From assembly GCA_029717555.1 (NCBI GenBank), contig JAMDHS010000026.1, positions 179,649 through 243,648 on the forward strand: DNA of 64,000 bases, given 5' to 3'. Position 1 is the first letter of the stretch. Each line of letters begins with the position of its first letter. The notes beneath the pieces were generated by a model that was not told where the DNA came from, ran no database searches, and was given only the letters and a program-made list of their open reading frames with translations. The position numbers and the translations under genes are program-made. Positions 46,368 through 58,900 of this stretch are shown here, piece by piece. This DNA is from Peribolospora baueri (lineage: Eukaryota; Basidiomycota; Peribolosporomycetes; Peribolosporales; Peribolosporaceae).

Positions 46368-48579
46368 ATGGCGGCAGCCGAGGCAGGGCCTTCTTCGCTG
46401 AGTGCAGACGGCGTCTTGCCCTCGCCATCTATCACTCAGGCGCTAGACGAGCGCATCACCACCATCACAGCCGACTCGACCTGCCTCCTAAAGTTGCCCT
46501 CCGGTACGCTCAAGTCCGTCAAGCTCCAGCGCGGATCGACGATCAGTCTGGGCAAGTTTGGCTCTTTCAAGGCGGACGATATTATAGGCCAGCCGTACGG
46601 GTTCACCTATGAGATCGATGGGACGGAGAAGCTCAAGGTCGTGTTGAATTCCACATTGTCCGATATAGGTGAGCGACAAAGCAGCTCTAATCGGACCTCT
46701 CTTGGTTCGCTCCCGCGCCACGAGACGCAGGACCTAGTGAGGCAACGCACACTGACAATGAGAGTCACTTTCGGTTGTGTTCCAAAGAGGAGACGGATGC
46801 CAACAACGAGAACATCATAGACAATGGCGCGAGCCAAAAGCTGACCTTCGTAGACATCGCCGCGCTCAAAGAGAAGGGGCTGAGCGGAAGGGTGAGCTTC
46901 AGTACCGATGAGGAAATTGATCTCTTCAGCTCTGCTGGTGACTGACTGTTAACGTGAGTTTCCGTACTGTGCTCTATTAGGATATCATCATGCAAGCGGT
47001 CGAAGGTAGTACGACGTACCAACTACGTACAGACTACAGCAAGGACAAATATGTCAAGCGCAAGGAGGCCAAGTGAGTGTGGCATTTTGGACAAGCCCTA
47101 AGTAACATTTAGACAAAGTCGATGTGCTGATGCCACATCATGTACCTGACCGTCGCAGGCATATGAAGCTTTTCACGCCACTGGCGCCGACGTGCCACAC
47201 CCTCTGCGACTATAACTTTAAGAAGCACGCCGAGAAGGTTCGAGAGATCCGACCAGACGCCCTTGCTTATATGCTGGCCTTGGTCAACGCACGACCCGGT
47301 GGACGATATATCTGTGTCGATGGCGCTGGAGGTCTCGTCGTAGCATCGATGCTGGAGAGAATGGGCGGTGAGTCTTGCATGGCTGTTGGGTACGGAAAGA
47401 TCCTCCTCCCTAACGTTCCTACCCGTTATTCGACGACTTCCGCAGGCAGCGGTACGCTTCTCACTATCAATGACACAGACTCTCCACCTGCTTTCGACCT
47501 TGTATCGCAATTCAACTTCCCAGCCCAGCAGATAGACGGTGTCCTCAAGAGCAACCTTACTTGGGCAGCCGTCCAACCGGATTGGGAACTGCGTGCGTGA
47601 AACGACGAGACAATTTGTTCCCTGCCCTCACACCTAGCTTACCCTCTTCATGCGTTGTCCAATCCAATAAGCTGAACCGCCCACGACTGAAACCAGTACG
47701 ACGCGACCGGGCAATAAGCCGTTACAGGAGCGTGAAAAGGCGCGAATCCGGAGGCGAAAGGCCGCCTACGACGAAACTAGGGCGCAAAGGGAGGAGCTTT
47801 TCGCCGGAAACTTTGACGGGTGAGTCGTACGAGAAGCGACCGTTGGGCGCATTAGGAATCTGGTGGCTAATGCGTTGTCGGACTACCTATCGAATGATGA
47901 TTTCCTCCTCTTGGCTCGAAGCTTGATCGTCGCGAGTCAATACGAGCCATATTCTGTCGTAGAAAGCTTGCGTCGCTTCATGGGCGGTTCTGCTTCTATC
48001 GTCGTCCACAATCCTTACCCGCAAGTAAGCGATATCGTCCATTATCGTATTTGCCATTGTAGGCTGCGACGATTATTGACAATCCTTTCGACTTCTCTGC
48101 TAAAACAAGCTTTTGACCGAGGCCCAAGCCAAGATGCGAGCACAGCCGTACTTCCTCAGCCCGTCAGTCCACGAGCCTTGGACGAGGAGGTACCAAGTTC
48201 TTCCGGGGCGGACACATCCCGAAGTGGTGGGTGCTCTCTTGCTCTTGGCGTCACATCAGGTTCACCGTCAGGCAATCGAAAAAGAATCTCACTTGCCGAA
48301 GCGTCGTCTCCTTCTTCCGCGCATCCAAACGACCCGCCCGCCCATCTCCAGACGATGTCCGCCTCAGCAGGCTGCGTCCTACACACTTACGTCGTCATCC
48401 CAGATGACACTGCCTCCTCGTTCAAGGCTTCCCGATCAGGCGCGCAGGCCAAGCGGAGACGTCTTGAGGCGCAGGCCAAGTCGGCGTCGGCGTCTCCTGT
48501 GCCGGAGAGTCGAGCAGAAGGCGAAAAAGGGGATGCGCCGGCACAGGATGGGAGTGTCGACAGCGGGGCGGGCGGGTAA
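46368..48579 (+). CDS. TRM6: tRNA m1A58 methyltransferase non-catalytic subunit Trm6 (Gcd10)
   Basis: Trm6 pairs with the catalytic subunit Trm61 to methylate A58 of tRNAs, including initiator tRNA, in the nucleus. Nine exons, 46368..46668, 46731..46891, 46981..47072, 47159..47367, 47443..47592, 47672..47819, 47922..48024, 48110..48226 and 48352..48579, give 502 residues. Family marks are LPSGTLKSVKLQRGSTISLGKFG, IGQPYGFTYEI, LTFVDIAALKEKGLSG, GSTTYQLRTDYSKDKYVKRKE, KLFTPLAPTCHTLCDYNF, IRPDALAYMLALVNARPGG and WTRRYQVLPGRTHPEV joined to TMSASAGCVLHTYVV. Trm6 keeps the Rossmann-like fold but lacks a SAM motif. The exon 7 acceptor is uncertain: using the AG before GAATCTGG would insert about 29 residues (ANALSDYLSNDD) in frame. 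Confidence 0.9.
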
Positions 48580-48852
48580 CTCGTCAAGCGGTGATGGAGG
48601 AGGCACGGAGGTGCAGGTGCCGACCGAAGGGAAGAACGGCTTGTCTGCCCCTTAAGGAGTCATTTGCTGACGGCAACAAAGCGTACGCAGCAAATTTATA
48701 TTCGGCTTGAGATGCCCGAAAGTGGGAATCTTTGAAAGTACCTGGTGGCGAGTACACGAGGTTTACAGTAAGGGCACGTATACCTGCCCGTATTACATAC
48801 AAAGTGGATGTTGGACTTGGAGGAAGGCCTAAATGCACGTAAGACGCCTTAC

Positions 48853-51800
48853 TCAGATACCCCAGCCCAGGCCTCCACGCACCCATTTGTCCACCATCTC
48901 AGAAACACGAATGCACACGGCTGCCGCCGCCCTCTCCACCTCCCCGGCCGGATCCCCACCCGTAGAAGCTGCTGTCGCAATCGGCGCAGCACGATTGGCA
49001 GCGCCTTCGAACCGTTCAAAGACGCTTCGGGCCCAATCCGCTATCCTCGAGAGAATGAATCCATGGTCGCGAGTTGCAATCCGCCCCTGGTCAAGCTCGG
49101 CGCAGGCGTCTAGGACTACTAGAGAGAGCGACAACAGGGCGGTCAAGAGCACGTAGGAAGAGTCATCCGGTGACTCCTCGCCCGGCCCTTGTCTGAGCAG
49201 AGTTATAGTTTGCGCGGATGGCGCACCGACACCAAGCAGTCTGCCAATGCCGAGGATGTCGTTGACCATGACGACGAGCTCGAGGATTCTCTCCACGATG
49301 ATACTCTGAAAAGCCGGCGAGTGTCGAGCTGCGTGGACCATGACTCCCAGAGACGTGAAGAACTTTCCGAGCAGAAGAGGGTCGTAGAGCGTTCCCGTGC
49401 CAGTGCCTGCGTATTTGGAAGCTTGAGAGCCGGGAGTCGTACGCAGACCACGAGTCGACAAGTGGCGCAAGTGCTCTGAGAAGCGCTCCACGAGCGGCAG
49501 GATAAAGACCTCTGCAGCTACTTCGTTGTAGCTCAGCGGTCTGACGCCGGAACCTCCGAGCTGTGACGACGTCGCCTTCGCCAAAGCGGCTTCTTGCTTG
49601 GCGACCACTTCGGGCCGCTTACTGAACCTTCGAACAGTCAGCTTTCTTTCCCGTTGCAGCTCAGACGATTTCTCTTCTCCCCCTTGGCGCACTTGATCGA
49701 TCGCTGCAAGGCGCAACCCCTCCATCACTACTTCGAGCTGTCCTGTCTGTTTTGATAGCTCCCCGTCGCCTTGTAGATGGGCAACGTCTCCCGGGCTTGC
49801 GTATTTGCGATGCAGGTGTGGAGGAAGAAGCTTTGAAGGGAACACACGCGAGGGAGGAGCAGGCGAGCCTGACTCAGGGCGAGATGGCGTGAAACCGGCG
49901 AGCTCACGAGCGGCGAGCGCTAGTGCAGTTAGCATGGCAACCCTTTGAGCAATAGAGTATTGGTGGTGAAAGTATTGTTCGATGACACAGCTGAAAGTAG
50001 AGGTCGTGTTTACCACATATCAGCCAAGGAGTAAAATCATCCAGCTACCGAAGGAGTTGTCATTGTATACTCACCCAGCGGCGCGTTCTGGAGAGCAGAC
50101 AATGACGGCCGTGAGAGCGGCCGTACGTCGCTCCTCAAATTGCTCTAGGTCAAAATTGTTCTGCAGCGAGAACAGTGCGAAACACAGATCGACGGCGTTC
50201 TCGTCTGGCAGGAAGGAACATGGAACACCGATCATAATCAGCTCAGGTCTTTGAGTTGTGATTCTCGTCTCCAACGGAATCTATCTACTCACCGACCTCG
50301 CCGCCCCAACCCTTCTTTCGTCTCACCAAAGCGTCCGCATGCTTCAGGGCCGTTTCAATCTTCTCGACGTCTCCGCTCCTGAGCAAAACGCCCAGCTCGG
50401 AAACGTAGATGGGTGGCCGGATCTTCTTCTTTTTCGGATCGATCATCGATGAGTCGTAAGGCTGATCGTGATCCGGCAACTCGTCTTCAGACTCGCTCGC
50501 TGAAGACTCCGAAGGCGGCAGATCGTACCCTTCGAGACCGTCTTCGGTTTCAGATCCCGACGCGGAGTCCAGCGACTGGATCAGCGGCGTCGTCTTTTTC
50601 TTGCTCCTTTGAGGTGGTTGAGCTTTCTTCAGTACTCTGTCTTCGTGCCTACCAGCCCTGATACCGCCTTCGTCTCCCTCATTTACCGGAGGCTCCACGA
50701 CTTCGCTCGGTTTTTGCGTCTGGATTTCCTGGCCCTTCATCGGTTTAGCACCTTCGCTGGAGCTTGCACTGTCGAACCCTAACGCTGTGTCGACGAGCCG
50801 CCACACTTCACGCCATCCGCCTTGAGGGTCTTTCTCCTCCTCCCATCCCTCGCAGCTCAGACGCTCGCTCCACCGACGTAAAGCCCGCGCTTCCGCTCGA
50901 CCAGGCGCATCTCCCTCCCAGAAGGAAGCAGAGAACTTCAGAGCCTTAGGCGGCTCGCCACCGGCGGAGGCGGAGCCAGTCAGTACGTCGAGATCCTTAT
51001 CGTCGTCTTGCGTAGCCATTGCCGGCTTCTTGCCTATTGTTTTGCTCGGGGATTTTGATGACGACGCTATTGCAGAGACGGTCTGTTCGCTCACGAGTTC
51101 TGCGGTCAACATGCCCAGAAGCCGAACGGAAGGGCTCATGTGCGACAAGTGCGCGTGAGTGCCGTTCAGAAAGTCGGGATGCATTGATAGGCGGACAAGG
51201 GCCGGGTGATTTGTTGAGAGCATAGAGATGGCGGCGATGAGAAGGGTGGTAAGAACTGGAGACGATCACGAGGAGTCAGGGCGCCAATAGTGCAAGGACG
51301 AAATGAAAGATGAACAACGTACAGAGACGATGTGAAAAGGACGCCATCCTGACACTAGTAGTATCGGCCCAGTGTGGCAAGATGCGGAAAAGCATATTGG
51401 CTATGGCTGGCCGATTTGTTAATGAAACGCGCAAAAACGTCAGTGTAATCCTTTGACTTAGAGGAGCACAACATCCCGCACCTTTTTGGCAGTCGGCCGT
51501 TTTTCCCGTATCAGAATCGGCCACAGGTCGACCTTCAACCCACTTCATCACCGCTCGCGCTATTCCTGAGTTCCATTCTTTTGACATTCCAGCTCCTCCC
51601 AGAACGACTTGGTCCACCAAAGCCTCCTCTGATTGGAGTTCGTCTTCGTCATCTGAAGACGCTGTCGGCAATGGCGCCCTCACAAAGAACGACAACAAGG
51701 CCGCCGCCCCTCGGCTGCGAGCTTCTGCATCCCATGACGCAAAATAAGCCTCAACTTCGCTCGCATTTCCCTTCCCCAAGCGACCTGAAGCAGACGGTGT

Positions 51801-52960
51801 GACGTCTGCAAGCAAAGGGGACCGTTGCAAAAAGCTTAGAAGACCGCGCAGAAAGATGGTCTTCTCCGAGAGGACAATCGCGTCGACTAGCCTGGTCCAT
51901 GCAGAGCGATAGCTCTGAGGGATGGTGAGAGAAAGTAGAGGAGGGTTGTCGGTCGAGCGATGTGACAGGATGTTGAGGAACAAGGACGGGAAAAAGGAGT
52001 CGGATGCAGAAAGAGAAGCGGACGGGTCGGTCACAAAGCCAGTGCGGATGAGCTTGGACAGCAAAGGGAGAACTGCCATGGCTGTGAATACAAGACAGTC
52101 AAGGTGATCAATACGACGATATGACGTTATAACATGCTAGACAAAGAAACGAGCGCAGACCAACCAGAGCCATTCTCGCCCATTCTCCAAACGAAATCGT
52201 CCATCTGCCTCGTCAAGACCGCGTTCCATTCCCTCCATCCTAGTTCGGTGGGTACGTCCACAGATACCACCTTATCTCGAGCCAGGCTGGCAGCGTTGGC
52301 CACCTTAGCAGGAACACTAACCAGAGCCTTGACGGAGTCCTCCCACGCAAGTTGTCTCTTCGATGGCATGGGATGACGGAGTGCTGAGGTAAATGTCGCA
52401 TTGTGAAGAGAGGTGACGGAGTGCCGCTCAACTAGGAGCGTCAGCAAGTGAAAAACGTTCGAAAGTAGCGTTGGATGGGGGGCGCTGCCGCCAGACGGAG
52501 CAGCAATGGAGGAGAGCGTAAACAGAAGGGTGTGCAGGCCTTGTAGAGCTATTGCTGATGCAGAGCCGTCTACTTGCTCTACGGATGTTGAGGAGGCAGC
52601 GCCCGCACAGACCGGGGCAAACCATGCGCCGAGGACATCCTCCCAGAGCCCAATCCTGTCGAGCTCCCCCGCCCAGTGAACAATCACATGGTCAACCAAA
52701 GCCGTCTGAAATCCCTTGACGCTCCTCCTAAACGCGGCTGTTTTTTCTTGTCGACTGGCAGGCAAACCAGCTGCAGAGGCTGTCCAGCCATGTCGCCGTC
52801 GGAGTCGGTCGTTTGATACGAGGCCGAGCAAGTCAAGTGGAGGCACGAGCAAGTCCAATAGCGCTTCGACAGAAGTCACCGGTTGCAACAGGCTTGACCG
52901 CAAAACTTGCAGGTGCGCAACCACCGCCCTTTCCCCTTCTCTGTCGACGTCGACGTCCAT
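48853..52960 (-). CDS. TEL2: Telomere length regulation protein Tel2 (TTT complex)
   Basis: Tel2 with Tti1 and Tti2 forms the TTT complex, which with Hsp90 and R2TP folds PI3K-like kinases (Tor, Mec1/ATR, Tel1/ATM, Tra1). Six exons, 52960..52165, 52081..51482, 51406..51323, 51255..50293, 50204..50075 and 49990..48853, join in frame to about 1236 residues. The conserved part is in the C-terminal half: RPPIYVSELGVLLRSGD, EKIETALKHADALVRRKKG, DENAVDLCFALFSLQNNFDLEQFEERR, AALTAVIVCSPERAAG, QRVAMLTALALAARELAG, and YDPLLLGKFFTSLGVMVHAARHSP. The N-terminal half is helical and poorly conserved. An acidic Ser-rich linker (SASGSETEDGLEG, SESEDELPD) lies where other Tel2 proteins carry CK2 sites that bind Pih1. 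The protein is longer than yeast (688) or human (837) Tel2. Confidence 0.88.
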
Positions 52961-53282
52961 CACGGGCAGACGCAGGCCAGATGTGAGAAGTGTGATCGAA
53001 AGGCTGCCATCACCGGGCAAAGTGAATGACGATTAGTCAGCTGCCGATCATTCGCATGTGGAATCCTACCGAGCTTCCGGGTAGGCGCCGCAGTCAAATA
53101 GCAGCTGTACAGGTTTGGATGTTCTCGGACATAAGACCGTTGAGCCCGGGCCGCTTATCACCGGCCCGCAATCCGGCGTCGCCTTTCCTCTTCCTCGTTG
53201 TCCATCAAGTCGCCACCGTCGGTCTCAAGCTCTCCTCTCTTCAACAACACCCACTCGTCCATCTTTTAGACAAGTCGACAAA
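52961..53282. promoter_or_regulatory. Shared upstream region TEL2/RPL10
   Basis: These 322 bases lie between the divergent starts of a regulatory gene and a strongly expressed ribosomal protein gene. The RPL10 side carries a C/T-rich leader (CTCTCCTCTCTTC) typical of fungal ribosomal protein genes. No other gene is seen. Confidence 0.5.
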
Positions 53283-54761
53283 ATGGCCCGCCGACCCGCG
53301 AGGTGCTACAGGTCCGTATATGTCACTGCGTTTTCTCCTTTGGGGTAGTTCAGCGGAATCTTCAAGGATCAGCACCATCTAACGTTGTAATCGCGTACTC
53401 CTGTCGCTTCGCTTCAACAGGTACTGCAAGAACAAGCCGTTCCCTAAGTCGCGGTACAACCGTGAGTGGAGCGATTGAATGGGGAATTTTTAGAGTCGAA
53501 GGGGTGTATCTAAACGAACGACTGTTCTACTCCGCACTTTTGGTCATCAGGTGGTGTACCCGACCCCAAGATCCGCATCTTCGACCTTGGCAGGAAGAAG
53601 GCTTCGGTGGACGACTTCCCCGTGAGCATCTGATATGTTCTCGTCATGAGCAAGTTTGTGTTGCCTGGAACCATGGTTCGGTTTAAGCATAGACGGACCT
53701 TCGAGTGTTCGAGGACGAGTGGGATGGGAGGAGGGTGACATCGGATGGGATCAGCAGCGGTTGATGTGTGAGGTGGTGAGGTCAACAATATTAACATGAT
53801 TCTAACCATGAATCGTGTTCTGCCTTTTCAGTTCTGCGCCCACCTTGTCTCCGACGAGTATGAGCAGATCGGCTCTGAGGCTCTTGAGGCCGCCCGTATC
53901 TGCGCCAACAAGTACATCACCAAGGTGTCTGGCAAGGACTCCTTCCACCTCCGCGTCCGTGTGCACCCCTTCCACGTGATCCGCATCAACAAGATGCTTT
54001 CCTGCGCCGGTGCTGACAGGTAAGTCCTGTACCGAATTGCGTATATTTCTCTCTATGTCTTTAATGTCTGACTCGCGTTGGATCTCCATATTAGGCTCCA
54101 GACCGGTATGCGTGGCGCTTGGGGCAAGCCTTACGGCACTGTTGCCCGTGTCAACATTGGCCAGATCATCTTGTCCGTTCGCTCTCGTGAGAGCAACAAG
54201 GCCGTCGTCATTGAGGCCCTCCGCCGCTCTCGCTACAAGGTGAGTGCACGCTTGATGCTATCGCGAGCACATGGCGTGAATCGTCGAGATCGTACTAACA
54301 TCGTTATATTTTACTCATCCAGTTCGCCGGTAGCCAGAAGATTATCATCTCCAAGAAGTGGGGCTTTAGTGAGTACCCGCATGACCTATGCCATTGAGAC
54401 GCTCGTCGAGTGATGAATCGCGTCACGTCTTCGTTTCCAACCGTGTACAGCCAACATGAATAAGGACGAGTACTTGGAGAAGCGCAACAGCAACAGGGTC
54501 ATGTCCGACGGCTGCTACGTAAGTCGCTCAATTTTGCTACCACTTCTCCACTGGCCTGCAACCTGATTTCTCACATTGCTGCATCACTTCAACTTTGATG
54601 AATGCAGCTCCAGTACATCAACAACCACGTAAGTATTTTCTTGCCGGAAAATAGAAGTATGAATGTGGCCCTAAACAGCTTTGCGTTCTACATCGACATC
54701 ACAGGGTCCCCTCGAGGCGAACCTCCAGGCTCAGGAGCGCGCCGCCGCCTCCTTCGCTTAA
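53283..54761 (+). CDS. RPL10: 60S ribosomal protein L10 (uL16)
   Basis: uL16 is a late-joining large-subunit protein near the peptidyl transferase centre. Nine exons, 53283..53311, 53421..53461, 53551..53621, 53832..54019, 54095..54239, 54323..54368, 54451..54518, 54608..54628 and 54705..54761, join in frame to 221 residues, the normal length. The sequence is unmistakable: [105 protein letters not shown] and [15 protein letters not shown]. Codons are strongly biased to C-ending, as expected for high expression. One intron has a TACTAAC branch site at 54291-54297. The intron-to-exon ratio is high: about 813 intronic to 666 coding bases. Confidence 0.97.
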
Positions 54762-55564
54762 GAGGCTGCGCGCTAGGAAACGATGCCCCCCCGGGTCGTT
54801 TGACTGGTTGCGCATGCCCCAGGTGGCTCGCCTTGGATTACGCGTACGTGTACGTTATGCGAGCGTGCAAGCCCGTTTCTTCTCGGCCTTGGCCTGTTTC
54901 GAGATTGAGGGTTCGTAAGGGTATTGCTGGCCAGCTGCTTGGTCAAGCAGACGGACGGTCTCTGTGTTTTGTTCTACCTCAGATGTTCCACCGCTCTCGC
55001 GCGTCATCCCTTTTATTCATCACGCCGGCCTTATTCGGTGGCCGTGCGGTTGAGGGAAAGAAGGGAAAGATGGATGGACTCCTCGTCCTTTCCTGACCTC
55101 CGTTTCTGCTTCATTCGCAATTGTTCACCTGGCGGGCGTACGCTGTTCTCCATGGCGTGTGGCTAGGGCGGAGTCAGGACACACGGGTTTTGTTTTCGGC
55201 TCTGAATGTATCTTCCCCATCCATCTCTCTGCAAGAAGGAATAACTTTGTTGTATATGCGCGTGCAATTTTGCTTTCCATGTTCACCAAACCGTGACATG
55301 TTGAACCCGACAACGAGTCGGGTGAGGCCGTGGCACGTCACAAGGCAAGTCCACCCAAGATGCTCCTCTCAAAGGCACAATGAGCCATTGAGCTGTCGTT
55401 GGTCATAACGAATGAATATTTGTGCTTTGCAAGAACATCTGCGGAGCACTCATGGGTGGGGCACGGAGGGAGAAAACATTGCCAAGACTTCACCTGCCCA
55501 CGTGAAGCCGTCGTCGGTGGACGCCTATAGGCCGACACCGTGGTCTGGAGCCAGAGCCGCTGTC

Positions 55565-55570
55565 ACGCGT
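55565..55570. promoter_or_regulatory. Candidate MCB box upstream of MSH6
   Basis: ACGCGT lies within CACGCGTG, 417 bases before the first MSH6 ATG. MSH6 is a G1/S gene driven by MBF in yeast. The distance is rather large and the match could be chance. Confidence 0.25.
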
Positions 55571-55870
55571 GAAACAGACTGTAAAGGCACTGCGAGCAGT
55601 CTTCGTGAGCGTAAGAGCCACATGTTAAATGAGAAGCTTGACACGCTCGGGGGGTCAATAGGCAAAACAATTCTAGGCGGAATGCAAAAATGAGCTATCC
55701 CCTTCCTCCGCTACTTGTCACAAGCCTAGGAGGAGCGAAGAACTGTTCGAGTATAGGGTTGCAACCATCGAGCTATGAAGGACGGGAGCGATCTTCCGAT
55801 CGGACGCGGTCGCGGCGCGCGTCCCTCTTTACGCGCTCGCGCTCCACCCCGCCTCCCTCCTTTAACTCAC

Positions 55871-55911
55871 CCCACCACACCACACCACACCACACCACAC
55901 CACACCACACC
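55871..55911. repeat. ACACC pentanucleotide repeat
   Basis: About eight tandem CACAC/ACACC units lie some 80 bases before the MSH6 start codon, likely in its 5' UTR or core promoter. Confidence 0.85.
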
Positions 55912-55986
55912 AACACCACCAACCAACCGCTATTGATCCCTTCGCTCTCATTGCAAGTGCACGTTTGCTTTGACTTCAGCTTGAAC

Positions 55987-58900
55987 ATGGTATTGCAGCC
56001 GGAAAACGGGCGTGCTGGTTCGCGATCGTCCATGGCACCTAAATCCACTCCCGCGAAGACGGCCGCGACGGTGGGTGTTTGTGGATTGCGTCGGTTGTGT
56101 GGACTGGCTGGTGCGAATTCTAATCTTTTCTCTATTTTGCGACGTTTATTAGAAGGACAGCAAGGGTATGAAACAGCAGACGTTGCACGGCTTCTTCATC
56201 ACCCCACGCTCGAACGCCTCGAGTACCCGTTCTCCTGCCCCTACGCCCACTTCTGCTACGCCGGCTGCGAACAAGAACAACCAACTTCAGACGCCTTCGA
56301 CGACAGGCTCTACAGGCCTGAATACCGGCGCTACTTTGTCACGGAAGGGTGACCTCGATTCCTCGCCGACCGCGCCGCGAGGCCGTGGTGGTCGTCACGG
56401 TGGCGCGTCGGAGCTTCCAGCCGAACCGTCGGAAGAGGATGACGACGAAGACTCAGCGCCTGTCAAGGAGAGATCTAGCTCACGCAAAAGCTTCGATATG
56501 TCATCTGCCATCGTTCGTCATGGTCAGCCGACTCCTCCCCGAAGCGATGGCCTCGATTCCACGATGGACGTAGACGACGACGACGACGACGAGCCGCTGC
56601 TGAGCGCTCCCAGGCGTGTAAGTCGTCGTCGCATCAGAAGCATGTCAGTGCACCATTCTTCACACAGCTCACGATCTCGCTCGACCTACACTGTGTCCAC
56701 AGCGGAGCTGCACGAAGCGCCGGATCCTGAATGCGGAGTCCGATGAAGACGAAGACGTCGGCGAGGGAAGGGACGTTTTTACGTCTCCCAGCCCAATCAG
56801 AAAACCTGCAAAAAGTTCGGCCAAAGGACTGTGCCCGAAGAAGAGGAGGGTGGATGATGAAGACGACTTCATCGTGGATGACGATGAGCCACTCTCTCAA
56901 GGTGAGTCTGATAGCTACCACTCTTCGATCCCGGCTGAGTGCGGTCAGTCTGATGAGGTCTCGTTGTGTCATCCTTTTCAGCTGATGACGAGGGATCGGT
57001 GTTTGAGATGGACAAGGACGAAGACGACGCGGAGTCAAACACCAAAAAATCGTCCAGCAAGCGCTCTTCTTCACTCAACGTGAGTGACTTGGATGGAAAA
57101 TCGACATCTAGTTGGGGATGACCGTTTTGTCACGATTCTGACCTTTCTCGCTCGTGTTCCGTATCGCCTCTCTAAGACTTTCAAAATGAATGCGTCAAGG
57201 CCGCGCGGCACCTCTTCGAGCTCAGCCAGCCCCGCCCCGACACTGAAGAGAGCCGATAAGTCAGACTTGACGAAAGCGGAGAGGCGGCGCGAGGCCGAAA
57301 AGGCGTTTAAAAAAGCGAACGAGCAGAGATACGGCTTTTTGTTGGATCTCAGAGACGTGAGTTGTGTCCTCCCCGCACCTGTCTGACCCTGCCAGCCGGC
57401 CAAACTCATCGGAACCGTCATACCGCTTGCCTTTGTCGAGCTCAGAAGGACCGCAATCCCGTAGGGTCGCCCGATTACGATCCTCGCACGCTTTACATCC
57501 CCCCTAGCGCATGGAAGGAGTTCTCGCCATTTGAAAAGCAGTATTGGACCATCAAGCAGAACCACATGGACACCGTACGTTCGTCATATATGCGCATTGG
57601 TCGAGCATCGCCCACGCTGAAAGTCGCCTCTCTGTGCACACAGGTCCTCTTTTGCCAAAAGGGAAAGTTCTACGAGCTCTTCGAGATGGACGCGGTGAGC
57701 CAGTTTCTTCCAAAGCTCGACGGCGAGACTGTATGCTGACCCTGTTCGTCGATGGGCATTTCGCGTGCACAGGAGATCGGTCACCGCGAATTTGACCTCA
57801 AACTCACAGACAGAGTGAAGATGAAGATGGTCAGTGCTCGCTCGTCGTCCCTCACGCCAGGAATCCGAACCCAGCTGATCCGAATAATGACTCATGGTAC
57901 TCCTTTAGGTCGGCATTCCGGAAGCCTCGTTCGACATGTTCGCCGCCAAGTTCTTGGCCCTGGGTTACAAAGTCGGAAGGGTGGACCAATGCGAGACGAG
58001 CGTGGCTATGGAGATGCGCACCGGAGCGAGGCGTGGTGGCGGAGGAGATATAGTTCGACGCGAGCTCAGGAATGTGCTCACCACCGGAACGATCGTGGAT
58101 GGCCACCTCCTGGCTGACGACCTCGGCAGTCATTGCGTAGCTATTAAGGTACTTGTGGTTTGGTCCGGTTTGCCTTCATCCCTTTTTGGAGCTCACGAGC
58201 CTATTATCGCGTTTTCGTATCTTGTCTGTAGGAGAGTATCCGCACGTCCGGCGACCCTCCGTCGTTCGGGGTCTGCATTGTGGATGCATCGACGGCCGAG
58301 TTCAAGCTGTCGGCCTTTGATGACGACTTTTCAAGGACCAGGCTCGACACGCTAATCAGGTCGTTGCGTGTCAAAGAAATCTTATATGAGAAAGTGAGCA
58401 GATAGATAGCCGTGATCGTCTCTTGTTGATCGCCCACTTACCAAGCGCGTATTTGTGTGGTTACCAGGGCAACTTGTCCACGCAAACACAGCGCCTCCTC
58501 CGCAATTCGGTTGCTCACTCGTGCTTGTGGACCGCCTTGCGGTCTGGGTCCGAATTCCTTGACGAGGAGTCGACGCTGGATGAGTTGAAGGCCGTGTTCC
58601 CCCCTTCTGCTTTAGACGATGATGAAGCAAGCGGCGGTGATCGCAGCAACGCTGTTCCAAAGGAGATCACCAGCATGCTCGACAACCGCTTGGCCGTCTC
58701 CGCTCTCGGAGCGACGCTCTGGTATCTTCGCCAGCTCAACCTTGACAAGGAGCTGTTCGCGTGCAAGAACTTCAACATCTTCGACCCCATTCGCCAGGGC
58801 CAGTCGCTTATCCTCGACGCGCAAAGCCTCGGCCACATGCAGGTGCTTGTTAATGACCAGGGAGGCGACGCGGGTACGCTCCACAAGCTGCTCAATCGCT

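Larger units (their letters stand above)
54762..55986. other. Intergenic region RPL10/MSH6
   Basis: No gene is recognised in 1.2 kb between two genes on the same strand. It should hold the RPL10 3' UTR and the MSH6 promoter. The right part contains GCGCGCG-rich DNA, an ACGCGT site at 55565 and an ACACC repeat. Confidence 0.5.

Noticed and set aside
49520-49560. tRNA D-arm-like GTAGCTCAGCGGT
   Set aside because: It lies inside the TEL2 coding exon and no acceptor stem, anticodon arm or TTCGA loop pairs with it.
53622-53831. Possible box C/D snoRNA in the 210-base third intron of RPL10
   Set aside because: The C-like box (TGATGT) is imperfect and comes after, not before, the only CTGA; no terminal stem was found.
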